Below, piece by piece: positions 16,223 through 23,638 of a stretch of 64,000 nucleotides of DNA. The notes beneath the pieces were generated by a model. It saw only the letters and a program-made list of their open reading frames with translations, made no database searches and was not told where the DNA came from. The number at the start of each line of letters is the position of its first letter. Within the stretch, counting starts at the first letter, position 1. Source of the stretch: Bacteroides clarus YIT 12056 (lineage in GTDB: Bacteria; Bacteroidota; Bacteroidia; Bacteroidales; Bacteroidaceae). Where the stretch lies: positions 434,001 through 498,000 of the forward strand of contig NZ_FQWK01000003.1 of assembly GCF_900129655.1 (NCBI RefSeq), given 5' to 3'. A program made the position numbers and the translations under genes.

Positions 16223-18524
16223 ATTTCTTCAGTTCATTCTCTGTTTCTTTAATTAATTTTTCAATCCACTCTATAATTTGAATGCCTTGCTCACAAATAG
16301 TTTCATCACTAGTATTCATATCGTGCAACCTTTCTTGAAAATCACGCAACATATACTCTTTCCCTAGTATCTCCCATACAGGCATCATTCGATGTATTGT
16401 TTTTCTCATGGATTCACGATTGGTTGTCTTTATGGCTGTTTTAAGTTCCTCAATTTCTTTTCTTGATTCCATGATAACAAGAGACATAATATGTTCATAA
16501 TCATCTGTACTATCCAACAAGCTGGAAAAGTCAAAATCTCCAGTTTGAGAGATTTTTATTTGAGACATAATGGTTGATAAAAAAGTAAGTAATGCATGGA
16601 TGTTGAACGGCTTATGAATGCAACCTGCAAATCCTTCTTTTTCATAGATTCCGGAATTTCCGTCACCACGGGCAGTCATGACTGCAACAGGAATGGTTCT
16701 TGAATTTCCTATGTCTGAATTTCTGAGTAGTTTTAATAGAGCGAACCCATCGGTATCCGGCATTTGTACATCAGTAAGTATCATATCATAATCTGATTGT
16801 CTAATAGCTGTTACTACATCCCGTACATTCATACAGGTCGTACAAGTTATACCATTACGCCCAAGCATGTCTTCTGCTATTTTTAGCAATATAGGATCAT
16901 CATCCACAACAAGTACATTTTTCGGCAAAATGGTTATAGACTCACTATAAGAATTACATTTGTGCACAAACTCATCCGTTTCTGGTAAAAGAAATTCAAG
17001 TTTGAACACGCTCCCCTTACCAAGCTGACTTTCTACATTTATTGTTCCATCAAGGACTTTAACTAATCCTTTAGTCAGAAAAAGGCCTAAACCGAAACCT
17101 TCAGAATTAACATTCTGCGCAGCACGTTCAAAGGGAGAAAATATTTTTTTAAGCGTCTCTTCATCCATTCCGATACCTGTATCCCTTATTTCAATCAACA
17201 GTTTCCCTTCTAAATATTCAGTATGAAAACAGATATTTCCTTTGGATGTAAACTTGATGGCGTTTGTAAGCAGATTGTCTAGTACTTGTTCAAGTTTGTC
17301 CGCATCTCCATTTACAGTTACATTTGAACCATTATGTTCCGAATATAGAATCAGACCTTTTGAAACCGATTTACGGGAGAATTCATCTGAAATGCGCAGC
17401 AAAAAACGATTTAGATGAAAAGGTGCATCATTACGTAAGCTACCGACGTCATTAATTCGGTAAGCATCCATCAGGTCGTTAACTAAATGTAGGATGTGTT
17501 GGCAAGAATGACGGATGTCATCTAAATAGATTTCGCGCTTTTTCTTTTCTCGCGTTTCCGAAACCAAATCGGCACAGTTATGTATATTACCAAGTGGGCC
17601 TCGTACATCATGAGAAATAGTTAAAATAATTTGCTTGCGCATTTCAAGTAAATCTACATTCTCTTTAATAGCCTGTTTTAATTTTCGTTTAATCGTTTCT
17701 TCTTTATTAAAATCCGAACGTATAATAAAAAAGGAGAGCAATAATAAAATAATAGCTATGATTATAATTATAGAGAATAAGCGAAAAGCCGTTTTTTGAG
17801 CATTTATAATTTCTTTATTATATTCAATAAAATTCTTTTGAATATCATCATCTAAAACATATAAAAGTTCGCTCAATTGATTATTTATCAATTTATTTTT
17901 CATGATTAAACTATCTGATTCCATCTCTATCTGAATCAGATAATTTTTATGATCTATATTTGTTTTTTTCTTTAATTCTGAATATTCTATCACATAATAT
18001 GGTTCTTGAACCGTTTCAGTTTTGCCAAAAAATCCAGCTAAACCTTTCTTCTTTCTCGTTACTGTTCGTGTTTTTAAACTCTTTTTAGGAATTTGTGATT
18101 CAAAAAATAAACTGTCTGACTTCTCTTTGGACTTAATTGTTCTCATGATATGCAAAAGAGAATATTCTTTTTGCTCTAACATATTACATAAAGAATCAAC
18201 TTGCTCAATCTGGATAAAACCATTACAATGTATTTTTATATCTTGTAAAATACTATCTGTAAACAAACGATTCCTTTGATATTCTAAATAGTCTCTATAA
18301 TTCCATGTAAATACAGACTCGCTTAAAGATGATAATTTATTGACATATAAAGGTAAAACAGATATTTTGCTATGAACTAGATTTATTTGATATTGCTTAT
18401 TATTTATGTCCTCTAGCTTAATCTTCTGATATATAAAAATTAAAGACATACATGCTATAATAAAAAAAACAATGATGTACCCCAATATAACTCTTCCATA
18501 TAATTTTGAATCATTGATTTTCAT
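16203..18524 (-). CDS. rteA: Hybrid sensor histidine kinase (RteA-like)
   Basis: 773 aa membrane sensor. TM1 is at about residues 11-33 and TM2 at about 248-268, with a roughly 210-residue periplasmic sensor between them. The H box (ISHDVRGP) has His near 304, and the ATPase G box (GFGLGLFLTKGL) lies near 478. A receiver domain has Asp near 585 (MILTDVQMPDTDG), and a C-terminal HPt-like segment has His near 709 (TIHRMMPVW). It phosphorylates RteB. In CTnDOT this pair follows tetQ; here no tetracycline gene is present and the pair borders the arsenic cargo. Confidence 0.92.
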   Translation of the reverse strand: MKINDSKLYGRVILGYIIVFFIIACMSLIFIYQKIKLEDINNKQYQINLVHSKISVLPLYVNKLSSLSESVFTWNYRDYLEYQRNRLFTDSILQDIKIHCNGFIQIEQVDSLCNMLEQKEYSLLHIMRTIKSKEKSDSLFFESQIPKKSLKTRTVTRKKKGLAGFFGKTETVQEPYYVIEYSELKKKTNIDHKNYLIQIEMESDSLIMKNKLINNQLSELLYVLDDDIQKNFIEYNKEIINAQKTAFRLFSIIIIIAIILLLLSFFIIRSDFNKEETIKRKLKQAIKENVDLLEMRKQIILTISHDVRGPLGNIHNCADLVSETREKKKREIYLDDIRHSCQHILHLVNDLMDAYRINDVGSLRNDAPFHLNRFLLRISDEFSRKSVSKGLILYSEHNGSNVTVNGDADKLEQVLDNLLTNAIKFTSKGNICFHTEYLEGKLLIEIRDTGIGMDEETLKKIFSPFERAAQNVNSEGFGLGLFLTKGLVKVLDGTINVESQLGKGSVFKLEFLLPETDEFVHKCNSYSESITILPKNVLVVDDDPILLKIAEDMLGRNGITCTTCMNVRDVVTAIRQSDYDMILTDVQMPDTDGFALLKLLRNSDIGNSRTIPVAVMTARGDGNSGIYEKEGFAGCIHKPFNIHALLTFLSTIMSQIKISQTGDFDFSSLLDSTDDYEHIMSLVIMESRKEIEELKTAIKTTNRESMRKTIHRMMPVWEILGKEYMLRDFQERLHDMNTSDETICEQGIQIIEWIEKLIKETENELKKYENTDS

Positions 18525-18569
18525 ATTTATATCATGAATTTAATTGTCTGTATAGCAAATTAATAATAT

Positions 18570-18603
18570 AAAGAATCATATCAATAAAATGATATGATTC
18601 TTT
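18570..18603. terminator. Bidirectional terminator between rteA and the arsenic cargo
   Basis: Perfect 14-bp stem AAAGAATCATATCA/TGATATGATTCTTT (18570-18583, 18590-18603) with a 6-nt loop. It lies after the stop of the Cys-rich gene on the minus strand and isolates the cargo operon from rteA. Confidence 0.8.
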
Positions 18604-18630
18604 AATACATTACATCATAGGATGTGAATA

Positions 18631-18807
18631 CTAACAACATCCGCATCCGCAAGAGTTGTCATTATTTTCTTCCTTATCTTCTTCCGTTTTAGATTTTTCT
18701 TCTTTCTTTTCCTCTTTTATTTCTTCAATCTGAGGTCCACAACAACAACATGATTTTGGCGCGAATAAAGAAGCCCAAAATCCTTTCTTTTCTTCTTTTT
18801 TATCCAT
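18631..18807 (-). CDS. Small acidic Cys-rich protein
   Basis: 58 aa from ATG 18807. Two Cys clusters, KSCCCCGP at about residues 17-24 and NSCGCGCC at the very end, flank a Lys/Glu-rich helical linker. No signal peptide. It lies 7 bp after the ArsP-like permease gene and probably ends that operon. The composition suggests soft-metal or arsenite binding, possibly handing ions to the permease; this is inference. Confidence 0.7.
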   Translation of the reverse strand: MDKKEEKKGFWASLFAPKSCCCCGPQIEEIKEEKKEEKSKTEEDKEENNDNSCGCGCC

Positions 18808-18814
18808 AAGTTCT

Positions 18815-19723
18815 TTATAATAAAATGTTAAACAAATATCCTGATACAACAGCTGTCAGGAATATGACCAGCACAATCATGGCAACAAGTTTCTTCTTGA
18901 ATATACTTGCCAGCATAGTCATTTCCGGTATGGCCATTCCTGCACCTCCGATAACGAGTGCGATAACTGCTCCTATGCTCATACCCTTACCCATTAATGC
19001 AACTCCGATAGGTATGGCAGTTTCAGCACGTATATAAAGAGGAATACCCAATACGGCAGCTACCGGTATGGCAAACGGATTGTCCGGACCTGCAATATTC
19101 ATTACAAAATCCTGTGGCATATAACCGTATATACCAGCTCCGAGAGCAACACCGATCAATAGATAACCCATTATTGGACGAAGACTGTCCCAAGCACTAG
19201 CAAAGGCTATTTTCAACTTTCCTTTAAATGGAAGAGTTCTTTTGTCAACGGTATTGCCACTTCCTGAACAGCAGGAAGACGGTTTCAGACGTACATTTTT
19301 GACATACTTCTGCATTCCCATTTTCTCCATTACAAAACCAAAAATAACCGAACAGAGGAATGCTATGACAAAGTAGGCTACCATTGCCTTTATTCCAACC
19401 ATTGCACCGAGCATTCCTATGATTATCGGGTTAAGTAATGGCGAAGCTATCAGGAATGACATGGTTGATCCGAAAGAAACACCAGCATTTAAGAATCCTA
19501 CTGTCATAGGGATTGTAGAACAGGCACAGAAGGGGGTCAAAGCACCGAATCCGGCTGCTATTACATTACCGAACATCCCGGCACCGGACAGCCTTTTACG
19601 TATTTTCTCTTCCGGTACATACATGAGAATTATTTCAACCAATGCACTGATAAACATAAACAATGCAATCAGCTCTAAGGTTATCAGTACGAAATACTGA
19701 AGTGTTTCAATTAATGTATTCAT
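18815..19723 (-). CDS. ArsP-like permease (DUF318 family)
   Basis: 302 aa polytopic membrane protein with about eight hydrophobic segments. The motif TPFCACSTIP near residues 60-69 carries the paired Cys of the ArsP_1/SO_0444 permease family, members of which export organoarsenicals or divalent metals. A Cys-containing cytoplasmic loop (SSCCSGSGN, about 152-160) is also present. Neighbours are a MerT-like protein upstream and the small Cys-rich protein downstream. Substrate not determinable; arsenicals are likely from context. Confidence 0.85.
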   Translation of the reverse strand: MNTLIETLQYFVLITLELIALFMFISALVEIILMYVPEEKIRKRLSGAGMFGNVIAAGFGALTPFCACSTIPMTVGFLNAGVSFGSTMSFLIASPLLNPIIIGMLGAMVGIKAMVAYFVIAFLCSVIFGFVMEKMGMQKYVKNVRLKPSSCCSGSGNTVDKRTLPFKGKLKIAFASAWDSLRPIMGYLLIGVALGAGIYGYMPQDFVMNIAGPDNPFAIPVAAVLGIPLYIRAETAIPIGVALMGKGMSIGAVIALVIGGAGMAIPEMTMLASIFKKKLVAMIVLVIFLTAVVSGYLFNILL

Positions 19724-19749
19724 AATGCAAATTTATTTTATACTAATCA

Positions 19750-20310
19750 TTAGTTACCGCAACATCCCTCTTTAATGGCTGGTGCCTGTGACGGACAGCA
19801 TGAAGACTGGCTGTTATCCTTTGACACTGAAGAACAGCAATTACCGTTACCCTGTGCAGAGCATCCGCCCGAAGCACATCCTCCGGCTGTGCACCCTTCG
19901 CCACAGCCGCCCGTATTCTCAACCGGACAACAACCGGATGTTTGCGAAGCGTTGCTTTCAGGTGTTCCCATAAATAAAGCCAGGACTGTGATTACAGTAC
20001 CAATCCATAAAAAGACTTTGGGCATAATACTATTGCCTTTTTTCTGCTGGGCAGAAGAAGTTTCAGAACAGCAACAGCTCTTTTTCCTGAAATATGCCTG
20101 ATAAAATCCGTATATCAGAGATATGATGGCAAAGGCTATAAACCATCCTCTGTATTCTGCAAAAAAGCTCAGCTGTGATGCACCTATTCCCACCGTTGCC
20201 AATATTCCAGCTATGATTGGCATACCACAGCAGCTTACTACTCCTAAAAAAACCAAAACAGATGCTACTACACCCGTTATGCCTGACCAAATTGTTTTTT
20301 TCTTGTCCAT
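19750..20310 (-). CDS. MerT-like membrane protein with Cys-rich C-terminal tail
   Basis: 186 aa. Hydrophobic segments lie at about residues 10-28, 30-60 and 95-115, with the paired Cys motif VVSCCGMP in the first, as in mercuric transporters of the MerT type. A second pair, KKSCCCSE, follows the membrane part. The C-terminal 65 residues contain about 16 Cys (SGCCPVE, GCGEGCTAGGC, GNCCSS, EGCCGN). It starts 33 bp before the ATCG-N8 box repeat at 20321-20343. Probable metal or metalloid uptake/transfer to the cytosolic binding proteins; the tail is unusual for MerT. Confidence 0.75.
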   Translation of the reverse strand: MDKKKTIWSGITGVVASVLVFLGVVSCCGMPIIAGILATVGIGASQLSFFAEYRGWFIAFAIISLIYGFYQAYFRKKSCCCSETSSAQQKKGNSIMPKVFLWIGTVITVLALFMGTPESNASQTSGCCPVENTGGCGEGCTAGGCASGGCSAQGNGNCCSSVSKDNSQSSCCPSQAPAIKEGCCGN

Positions 20311-20320
20311 AGTTTTTATT

Positions 20321-20343
20321 ATTGTTTATTGTATATATACGAT
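20321..20343. promoter_or_regulatory. Operator-like 23-bp repeat, copy 1
   Basis: The 23 bases ATTGTTTATTGTATATATACGAT here are repeated exactly at 20877-20899. The last 16 (ATTG-N8-CGAT) resemble the ATCG-N8-CGAT box upstream of the arsR gene at 21219. It lies 11 bp before the MerT-like ATG. Probable ArsR-family repressor site. Confidence 0.6.
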
Positions 20344-20344
20344 A

Positions 20345-20878
20345 TTAAAAGATATAATAAAGGCCTATTTGTAATGAATTGCCGCTTATATCAACGCCCC
20401 ATCCGCTATCGCCTAATGTATTGGTCTCGCCGTTTGTACCCCTATACCCTAAGAATCCGAATCCGGCTGCAAGGCAGAACCGTTCCGTTAAGCCAAAGAT
20501 TACACCAGGCTTAAACCCGGCTTGCCATGATGAAGACATCTGCTCTGAATCACTCTTGTCTAGTGAAATACCTGCTGTACTGTCCACAAATAACTTCAGT
20601 TTTCCAGATACATAATAGAAATATCGTGCGTATGGCATTAGTGATACAGAATTGGTTCTGATTTCTTCTTTTTTTAAATACGAATATCCTAAAGCTGTGC
20701 CTATATACCATTTGTCTGATAAAGTATATCCGATATCGGGCGCTACAGAGAATGATGTGATTCCATCCTGATGGTTATGCCAGGCTTTTACAGATCCTCC
20801 GACAGCATAATTCTGAGCTTGCAAAACTGTACAGGTTGATAATACAAGACTTGACAATAGTAAGAACTTCTTTTTCAT
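20345..20878 (-). CDS. Small outer-membrane beta-barrel protein
   Basis: 177 aa: signal peptide KKKFLLLSSLVLSTCTVLQAQ, then alternating beta strands (DIGYTLSDKWYIGTALGYSYL) ending in an aromatic residue (LQIGLYYIF), typical of OmpW/porin-family barrels of Bacteroidetes. It shares the 23-bp operator-like repeat at its start with the next gene in the operon. Its place in the metal cargo suggests passage or sensing of metal species at the outer membrane; unproven. Confidence 0.75.
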   Translation of the reverse strand: MKKKFLLLSSLVLSTCTVLQAQNYAVGGSVKAWHNHQDGITSFSVAPDIGYTLSDKWYIGTALGYSYLKKEEIRTNSVSLMPYARYFYYVSGKLKLFVDSTAGISLDKSDSEQMSSSWQAGFKPGVIFGLTERFCLAAGFGFLGYRGTNGETNTLGDSGWGVDISGNSLQIGLYYIF

Positions 20879-20899
20879 TGTTTATTGTATATATACGAT
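20877..20899. promoter_or_regulatory. Operator-like 23-bp repeat, copy 2
   Basis: Identical to 20321-20343 over 23 bp, overlapping the first bases of the beta-barrel gene and running into the gap to arsR. Repetition before two successive genes of one operon argues for repressor binding at both. Confidence 0.6.
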
Positions 20900-20916
20900 G
20901 TATAAAGGTAAATTTT

Positions 20917-21219
20917 TTATTTGAACAATTCCTTGAAATAAATTTTGGCTAATTCATAGTTCTGTCTGTTTATGCAGTATTTCACTTTGGGTGGTGTTAT
21001 CTCTCCATCAATAAGTCCGGAATCTTTCAGCTCCTTCAGATGTTGTGATACGGTCGCCTGAGCTATCGGCAGTTCATTTACAAGATCACCACAATAGCAG
21101 GCCTCCTGCTTTGACAGAAGACGTATAATAGCAACTCTTGCCGGATGGCTCAAAGCCTTGGCAAAACGGGCTATTACAATGTCCTTTTCCTCAAAATGTT
21201 CTGCTTTACTGTATGCCAT
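20917..21219 (-). CDS. arsR: ArsR-family repressor (cargo operon 1)
   Basis: 100 aa winged-helix repressor. The recognition helix is in [18 protein letters not shown] (about residues 51-68). Cys residues in EACYCGDL (about 38-45) are the probable arsenite/metal ligands, at the usual alpha3 position. It shares the segment LKELK-(D/E)-(S/A)GLI-(D/Q)GEI-(T/E)-(P/T)PKVKYCIN with the arsR at 29248, so the two are paralogues. It heads the operon running to 18631 and its own start is preceded by an ATCG-N8-CGAT box at 21242-21257. Confidence 0.92.
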   Translation of the reverse strand: MAYSKAEHFEEKDIVIARFAKALSHPARVAIIRLLSKQEACYCGDLVNELPIAQATVSQHLKELKDSGLIDGEITPPKVKYCINRQNYELAKIYFKELFK

Positions 21220-21241
21220 AGTTCATGCGTTTTAAAAATCA

Positions 21242-21257
21242 ATCGCAAATATACGAT
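21242..21257. promoter_or_regulatory. ArsR box upstream of the first arsR
   Basis: ATCGCAAATATACGAT, a palindromic ATCG-N8-CGAT box 23 bp before the arsR ATG. It is a variant of the TTCG-N8-CGAA boxes at 27667, 29210 and 29599. Confidence 0.65.
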
Positions 21258-21375
21258 AAATATTCGTTTCTACAAAAATATCAGTCAATTCTTTTATTTA
21301 TATTTTCAAATTAAAAATCTGCATGTATTGTTGTATATGATTAACGAATGCATTACATTTGCGCAACGTATGCGA

Positions 21376-21387
21376 ATATGCGCATAT
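21376..21387. promoter_or_regulatory. Palindromic operator of the divergent arsR/smtB-type gene
   Basis: Perfect 12-bp palindrome ATATGCGCATAT, 19 bp before the ATG at 21407, surrounded by further ATATG/CATAT half-sites. Position and sequence fit autoregulation by an ArsR/SmtB-type repressor, and it differs from the TTCG-N8-CGAA boxes, so it probably serves the repressor encoded at 21407. Confidence 0.6.
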
Positions 21388-21406
21388 ATACATATATGAT
21401 ATAAAT

Positions 21407-21757
21407 ATGGATGAACAATATACCAATACATTTAAGGCTTTGTCCGATACAACAAGGTTAAAGATAGTCTGGCTTCTGAGTAACATTGACTCTAAAGTCT
21501 GTGTAAGTGAAATTATGGAAGTCTTGTGTGAACAGCAGTATAATGTGTCAAGACACCTGAATATCCTGAAAAAGGCTAATATTATATCCGAAAAAAAGGA
21601 AGGCCGCTGGGTTTATTATTATCTTAATATCAAGGATGATTCCTTTTATGCTTTCATAATAGATGCTATCAAGAGTATTCCTGAAAAAGAAATGGAAGCG
21701 GAAAAAGAAAAATGCAAGGCATTGCTTAATCTTCGTAATGAAAATAAAACAATATAA
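21407..21757 (+). CDS. Second ArsR/SmtB-type repressor
   Basis: 116 aa from ATG 21407. Winged helix: FKALSDTTRLKIVWLL, recognition helix QQYNVSRHLNILKKANII, wing KKEGRWVYYYLN. Cys residues at KVCVSEI and VLCEQQ are candidate metal ligands. Transcribed away from the first arsR, with its own palindrome upstream, and followed after 2 bp by a small membrane protein. It belongs to a different subfamily from the other two repressors here, so it may sense another ion. Confidence 0.88.
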   Translation: MDEQYTNTFKALSDTTRLKIVWLLSNIDSKVCVSEIMEVLCEQQYNVSRHLNILKKANIISEKKEGRWVYYYLNIKDDSFYAFIIDAIKSIPEKEMEAEKEKCKALLNLRNENKTI

Positions 21758-21759
21758 TC

Positions 21760-22080
21760 ATGAGTTCAATTAAAAGATTTATCAGTCAGATATTTATGTC
21801 ATGCCCCTATACGATGGCAGGCAAGAAGTGCGTCAATGCCGTTACCGGTAAAAAAGAAGAAAGAAAAGTTTCGTCATGCAAGGCTGAAGAGTATAAGGCT
21901 GGCATCAAACTTGGCAGGAATATTGCTCTTATTGGTTTTTTCTGTCCTATCTTCTGGGGTTCTGTCATCATGGGTGCTCCCGCTTCTGTTATTCTTTTCA
22001 ATCTTACTCATTCAGGTATCATAATTGCCCTTGGTGCTCTGATAGCACTCCTGAATTATGTAAAATACAGAAGGGCTTAG
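21760..22080 (+). CDS. Small membrane protein co-transcribed with ArsR/SmtB-type gene
   Basis: 106 aa. A Cys-containing N-terminus (FMSCPYTMAGKKC) is followed by two hydrophobic segments (about residues 54-72 and 78-96). Starts 2 bp after the repressor stop, so clearly in its operon. I do not recognise the family. A role in transport of the ion sensed by the repressor is plausible only by context. Its end overlaps the convergent gene at 22077 by 4 bp. Confidence 0.65.
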   Translation: MSSIKRFISQIFMSCPYTMAGKKCVNAVTGKKEERKVSSCKAEEYKAGIKLGRNIALIGFFCPIFWGSVIMGAPASVILFNLTHSGIIIALGALIALLNYVKYRRA

Positions 22081-22409
22081 TAGGTGGTTCTCAGATATTG
22101 TTCATAAAAACTCAGAACTAAAAGTTTAAGGGTTGAATACAGATTGACGCTGCATTCTCCTTTACATGCTTCTGTTACAGTACATGATTTTACCTGTAAA
22201 ATAACACTGTAACCGTCTAAACGGTCCAAATCACCTGTTCTATTCCGATAGAAGGATATGTACAGAACATAGTCCCAACATTTCTGCTCCGCTTCCGTCA
22301 GATCCATGTCACTTTCAGTATATACTTCGAAATTGTTTCCAAGATTCCGAAGTATGTCCGCAGCTATATCTGCCATATCTTCCCTGTCTGAAATAATAAA
22401 AATCTTCAT
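22077..22409 (-). CDS. Short ArsC/LMW-phosphatase-like protein without catalytic Cys
   Basis: 110 aa. It lines up by eye with the arsenate reductase at 24694: KIFIISDREDMADIAADIL against KVLILCTGNSCRSQMAHGFL, NNFEVYTESD against KNLEVYSGGT, CWDYVLYI against EWDYVITV, and a similar C-terminal helix ending in YL-R. The CX5R loop is replaced by SDREDMAD, so phosphatase-type chemistry is not expected. Internal Cys residues (KSCTVTEACKGEC) might bind arsenite. Possibly a decayed or repurposed ArsC. Last gene of the ars run. Confidence 0.6.
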   Translation of the reverse strand: MKIFIISDREDMADIAADILRNLGNNFEVYTESDMDLTEAEQKCWDYVLYISFYRNRTGDLDRLDGYSVILQVKSCTVTEACKGECSVNLYSTLKLLVLSFYEQYLRTTY

Positions 22410-22436
22410 ATCATCGTGTGTTTATATTATTAAAGT

Positions 22437-22476
22437 GACATCCGACAGTCAGCATATATGCCAACGGCCGGATGTC
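22437..22476. terminator. Hairpin between ferredoxin gene and ArsC-like gene
   Basis: 8-bp stem GACATCCG/CGGATGTC (22437-22444, 22469-22476). On the plus strand a T-rich tract follows, so it would stop transcription arriving from 22080. On the minus strand the T tract is weak. Confidence 0.5.
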
Positions 22477-22500
22477 TCTTGTTTTTCCGGTTGTAACGTC

Positions 22501-22737
22501 TTAGCCACCACAACCACAACTGCATTTGATGTGTTCCTTATATTCACCCGAATAGATAATTGCACCTTCCGGGCATAAGTTCCCGCAGCCGTGACAGCCG
22601 TCAATACACCCTTCACGGTACACGACTACCGGACGGCCGTTTTCAACATCATAAACACTATGCTTGCATTTATTGTAGCAGGCAAGACAACCGATACATT
22701 TGTCCTCGTCAATAAGAGGAAACCATTCTTTACTCAT
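22501..22737 (-). CDS. 2[4Fe-4S] ferredoxin-like protein with Cys tail
   Basis: 78 aa. Two cluster motifs are visible: CIGCLACYNKC (about residues 16-26) and CIDGCHGCGNLCP (about 45-57). An extra C-terminal CSCGCGG follows. An electron carrier, possibly feeding reductive steps of arsenical handling such as nitro- or pentavalent-arsenic reduction. It lies between the Trx-like lipoprotein gene and the ArsC-like gene. The tail resembles those of other proteins in this cargo. Confidence 0.8.
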   Translation of the reverse strand: MSKEWFPLIDEDKCIGCLACYNKCKHSVYDVENGRPVVVYREGCIDGCHGCGNLCPEGAIIYSGEYKEHIKCSCGCGG

Positions 22738-22768
22738 ATATAACCCAATTTTTATTTATCCGATTAAA

Positions 22769-22811
22769 ACCCTGTCTTGTCCCGAAAATATTTCCGGAAT
22801 CAGAACAGGGT
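22769..22811 (-). terminator. Hairpin terminator after the Trx-like lipoprotein gene
   Basis: ACCCTGT/ACAGGGT stem (22769-22775, 22805-22811) with an inner CCG/CGG pairing; the minus strand continues TTTTAAT. It would reduce expression of the ferredoxin and ArsC-like genes relative to acr3-arsC. Confidence 0.5.
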
Positions 22812-22845
22812 CAGAACACACAAGTATTACCGTTATTTAAAAGAA

Positions 22846-23613
22846 TCAGTTACAGGTCGGTCCGCATCCTCCCGGAGCACATCCTGTCTGGACAATTTTC
22901 TGTGCAGCTTCCACAAGCTCGACCACATCAGGTACATTCTCAAATCTGCCAGACATGATGCCCTGTGCGTTGATTGCCACGATGTAGCTGTCTTTCAGCT
23001 TTCCCTTAATATTAAGCATGGTGATGAGTTTGCTTTCAGCTGAATCCTCTGTGTCGATTCTGATAACTTCCACCTTGCCAGACATGCTGTCTTTTGCTGA
23101 CTTACATATATTTTCAGCCTTAGCATCACTTTCAAACTTGCTGTTTGACACAAGGGCTATGACGGGAGTTCCTTTACTGAGTGCATAACTTATATCACTG
23201 AACTTCGGGGTTGGTATGGCTTCTTCAAGGCTTTCCCTGCTTACCTGGTTTTCAAGCATCCCGCCCATCAGCAGTCCTCTGTCTGACATGACAAGTACCA
23301 GCGGCGTGGGAGCACCGTTCAGACGGTATTCTTTCACAAGTTCTGCATTTGCCTTCTCATCCATATTCATGGTAACAGCCGTCACGTTACTCTTTTCTGT
23401 GATGACAGAGCCTACGATGCTGTCAAGCCTTGACGCATTCGTGGCACTGTCTGTCACAATCATAAAAACAGTTTTTCTTTCGTCTTTTGCCTTTTCAAGC
23501 TGATCCTTTACACTTGATGTTACAGTCTTTTCATTAGCTCCGTTGCCGCTTGCCGTACAAGATGTGGCAGCCAATAGCATTGTAACGGCAACCAGCATTA
23601 AATTCCTTTTCAT
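22846..23613 (-). CDS. Thioredoxin-fold lipoprotein with Cys-rich tail
   Basis: 255 aa. Lipoprotein signal MLLAATSC (Cys near residue 19). Two successive segments have thioredoxin-like strand-helix patterns (KTVFMIVTDSATNAS...NGAPTPLVLVMSDRG and GTPVIALVSNSKFES...KDSYIVAINAQG), but neither keeps a CXXC. The end is GCAPGGCGPTCN. It lies 25 bp after acr3. It may bind arsenite in the periplasm after export; this is inference from the tail and the neighbours. Confidence 0.7.
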   Translation of the reverse strand: MKRNLMLVAVTMLLAATSCTASGNGANEKTVTSSVKDQLEKAKDERKTVFMIVTDSATNASRLDSIVGSVITEKSNVTAVTMNMDEKANAELVKEYRLNGAPTPLVLVMSDRGLLMGGMLENQVSRESLEEAIPTPKFSDISYALSKGTPVIALVSNSKFESDAKAENICKSAKDSMSGKVEVIRIDTEDSAESKLITMLNIKGKLKDSYIVAINAQGIMSGRFENVPDVVELVEAAQKIVQTGCAPGGCGPTCN

Positions 23614-23638
23614 GTTGCTGTAGATTGTTTATAGGTTT

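Noticed and set aside
14939..18524. Sigma-54 promoters for RteB targets
   Set aside because: Looked for TGGC-N8-TTGC-type -24/-12 elements in front of traE, mobA and the DUF3945 gene; none seen. All three have TAnnTTTG boxes instead.
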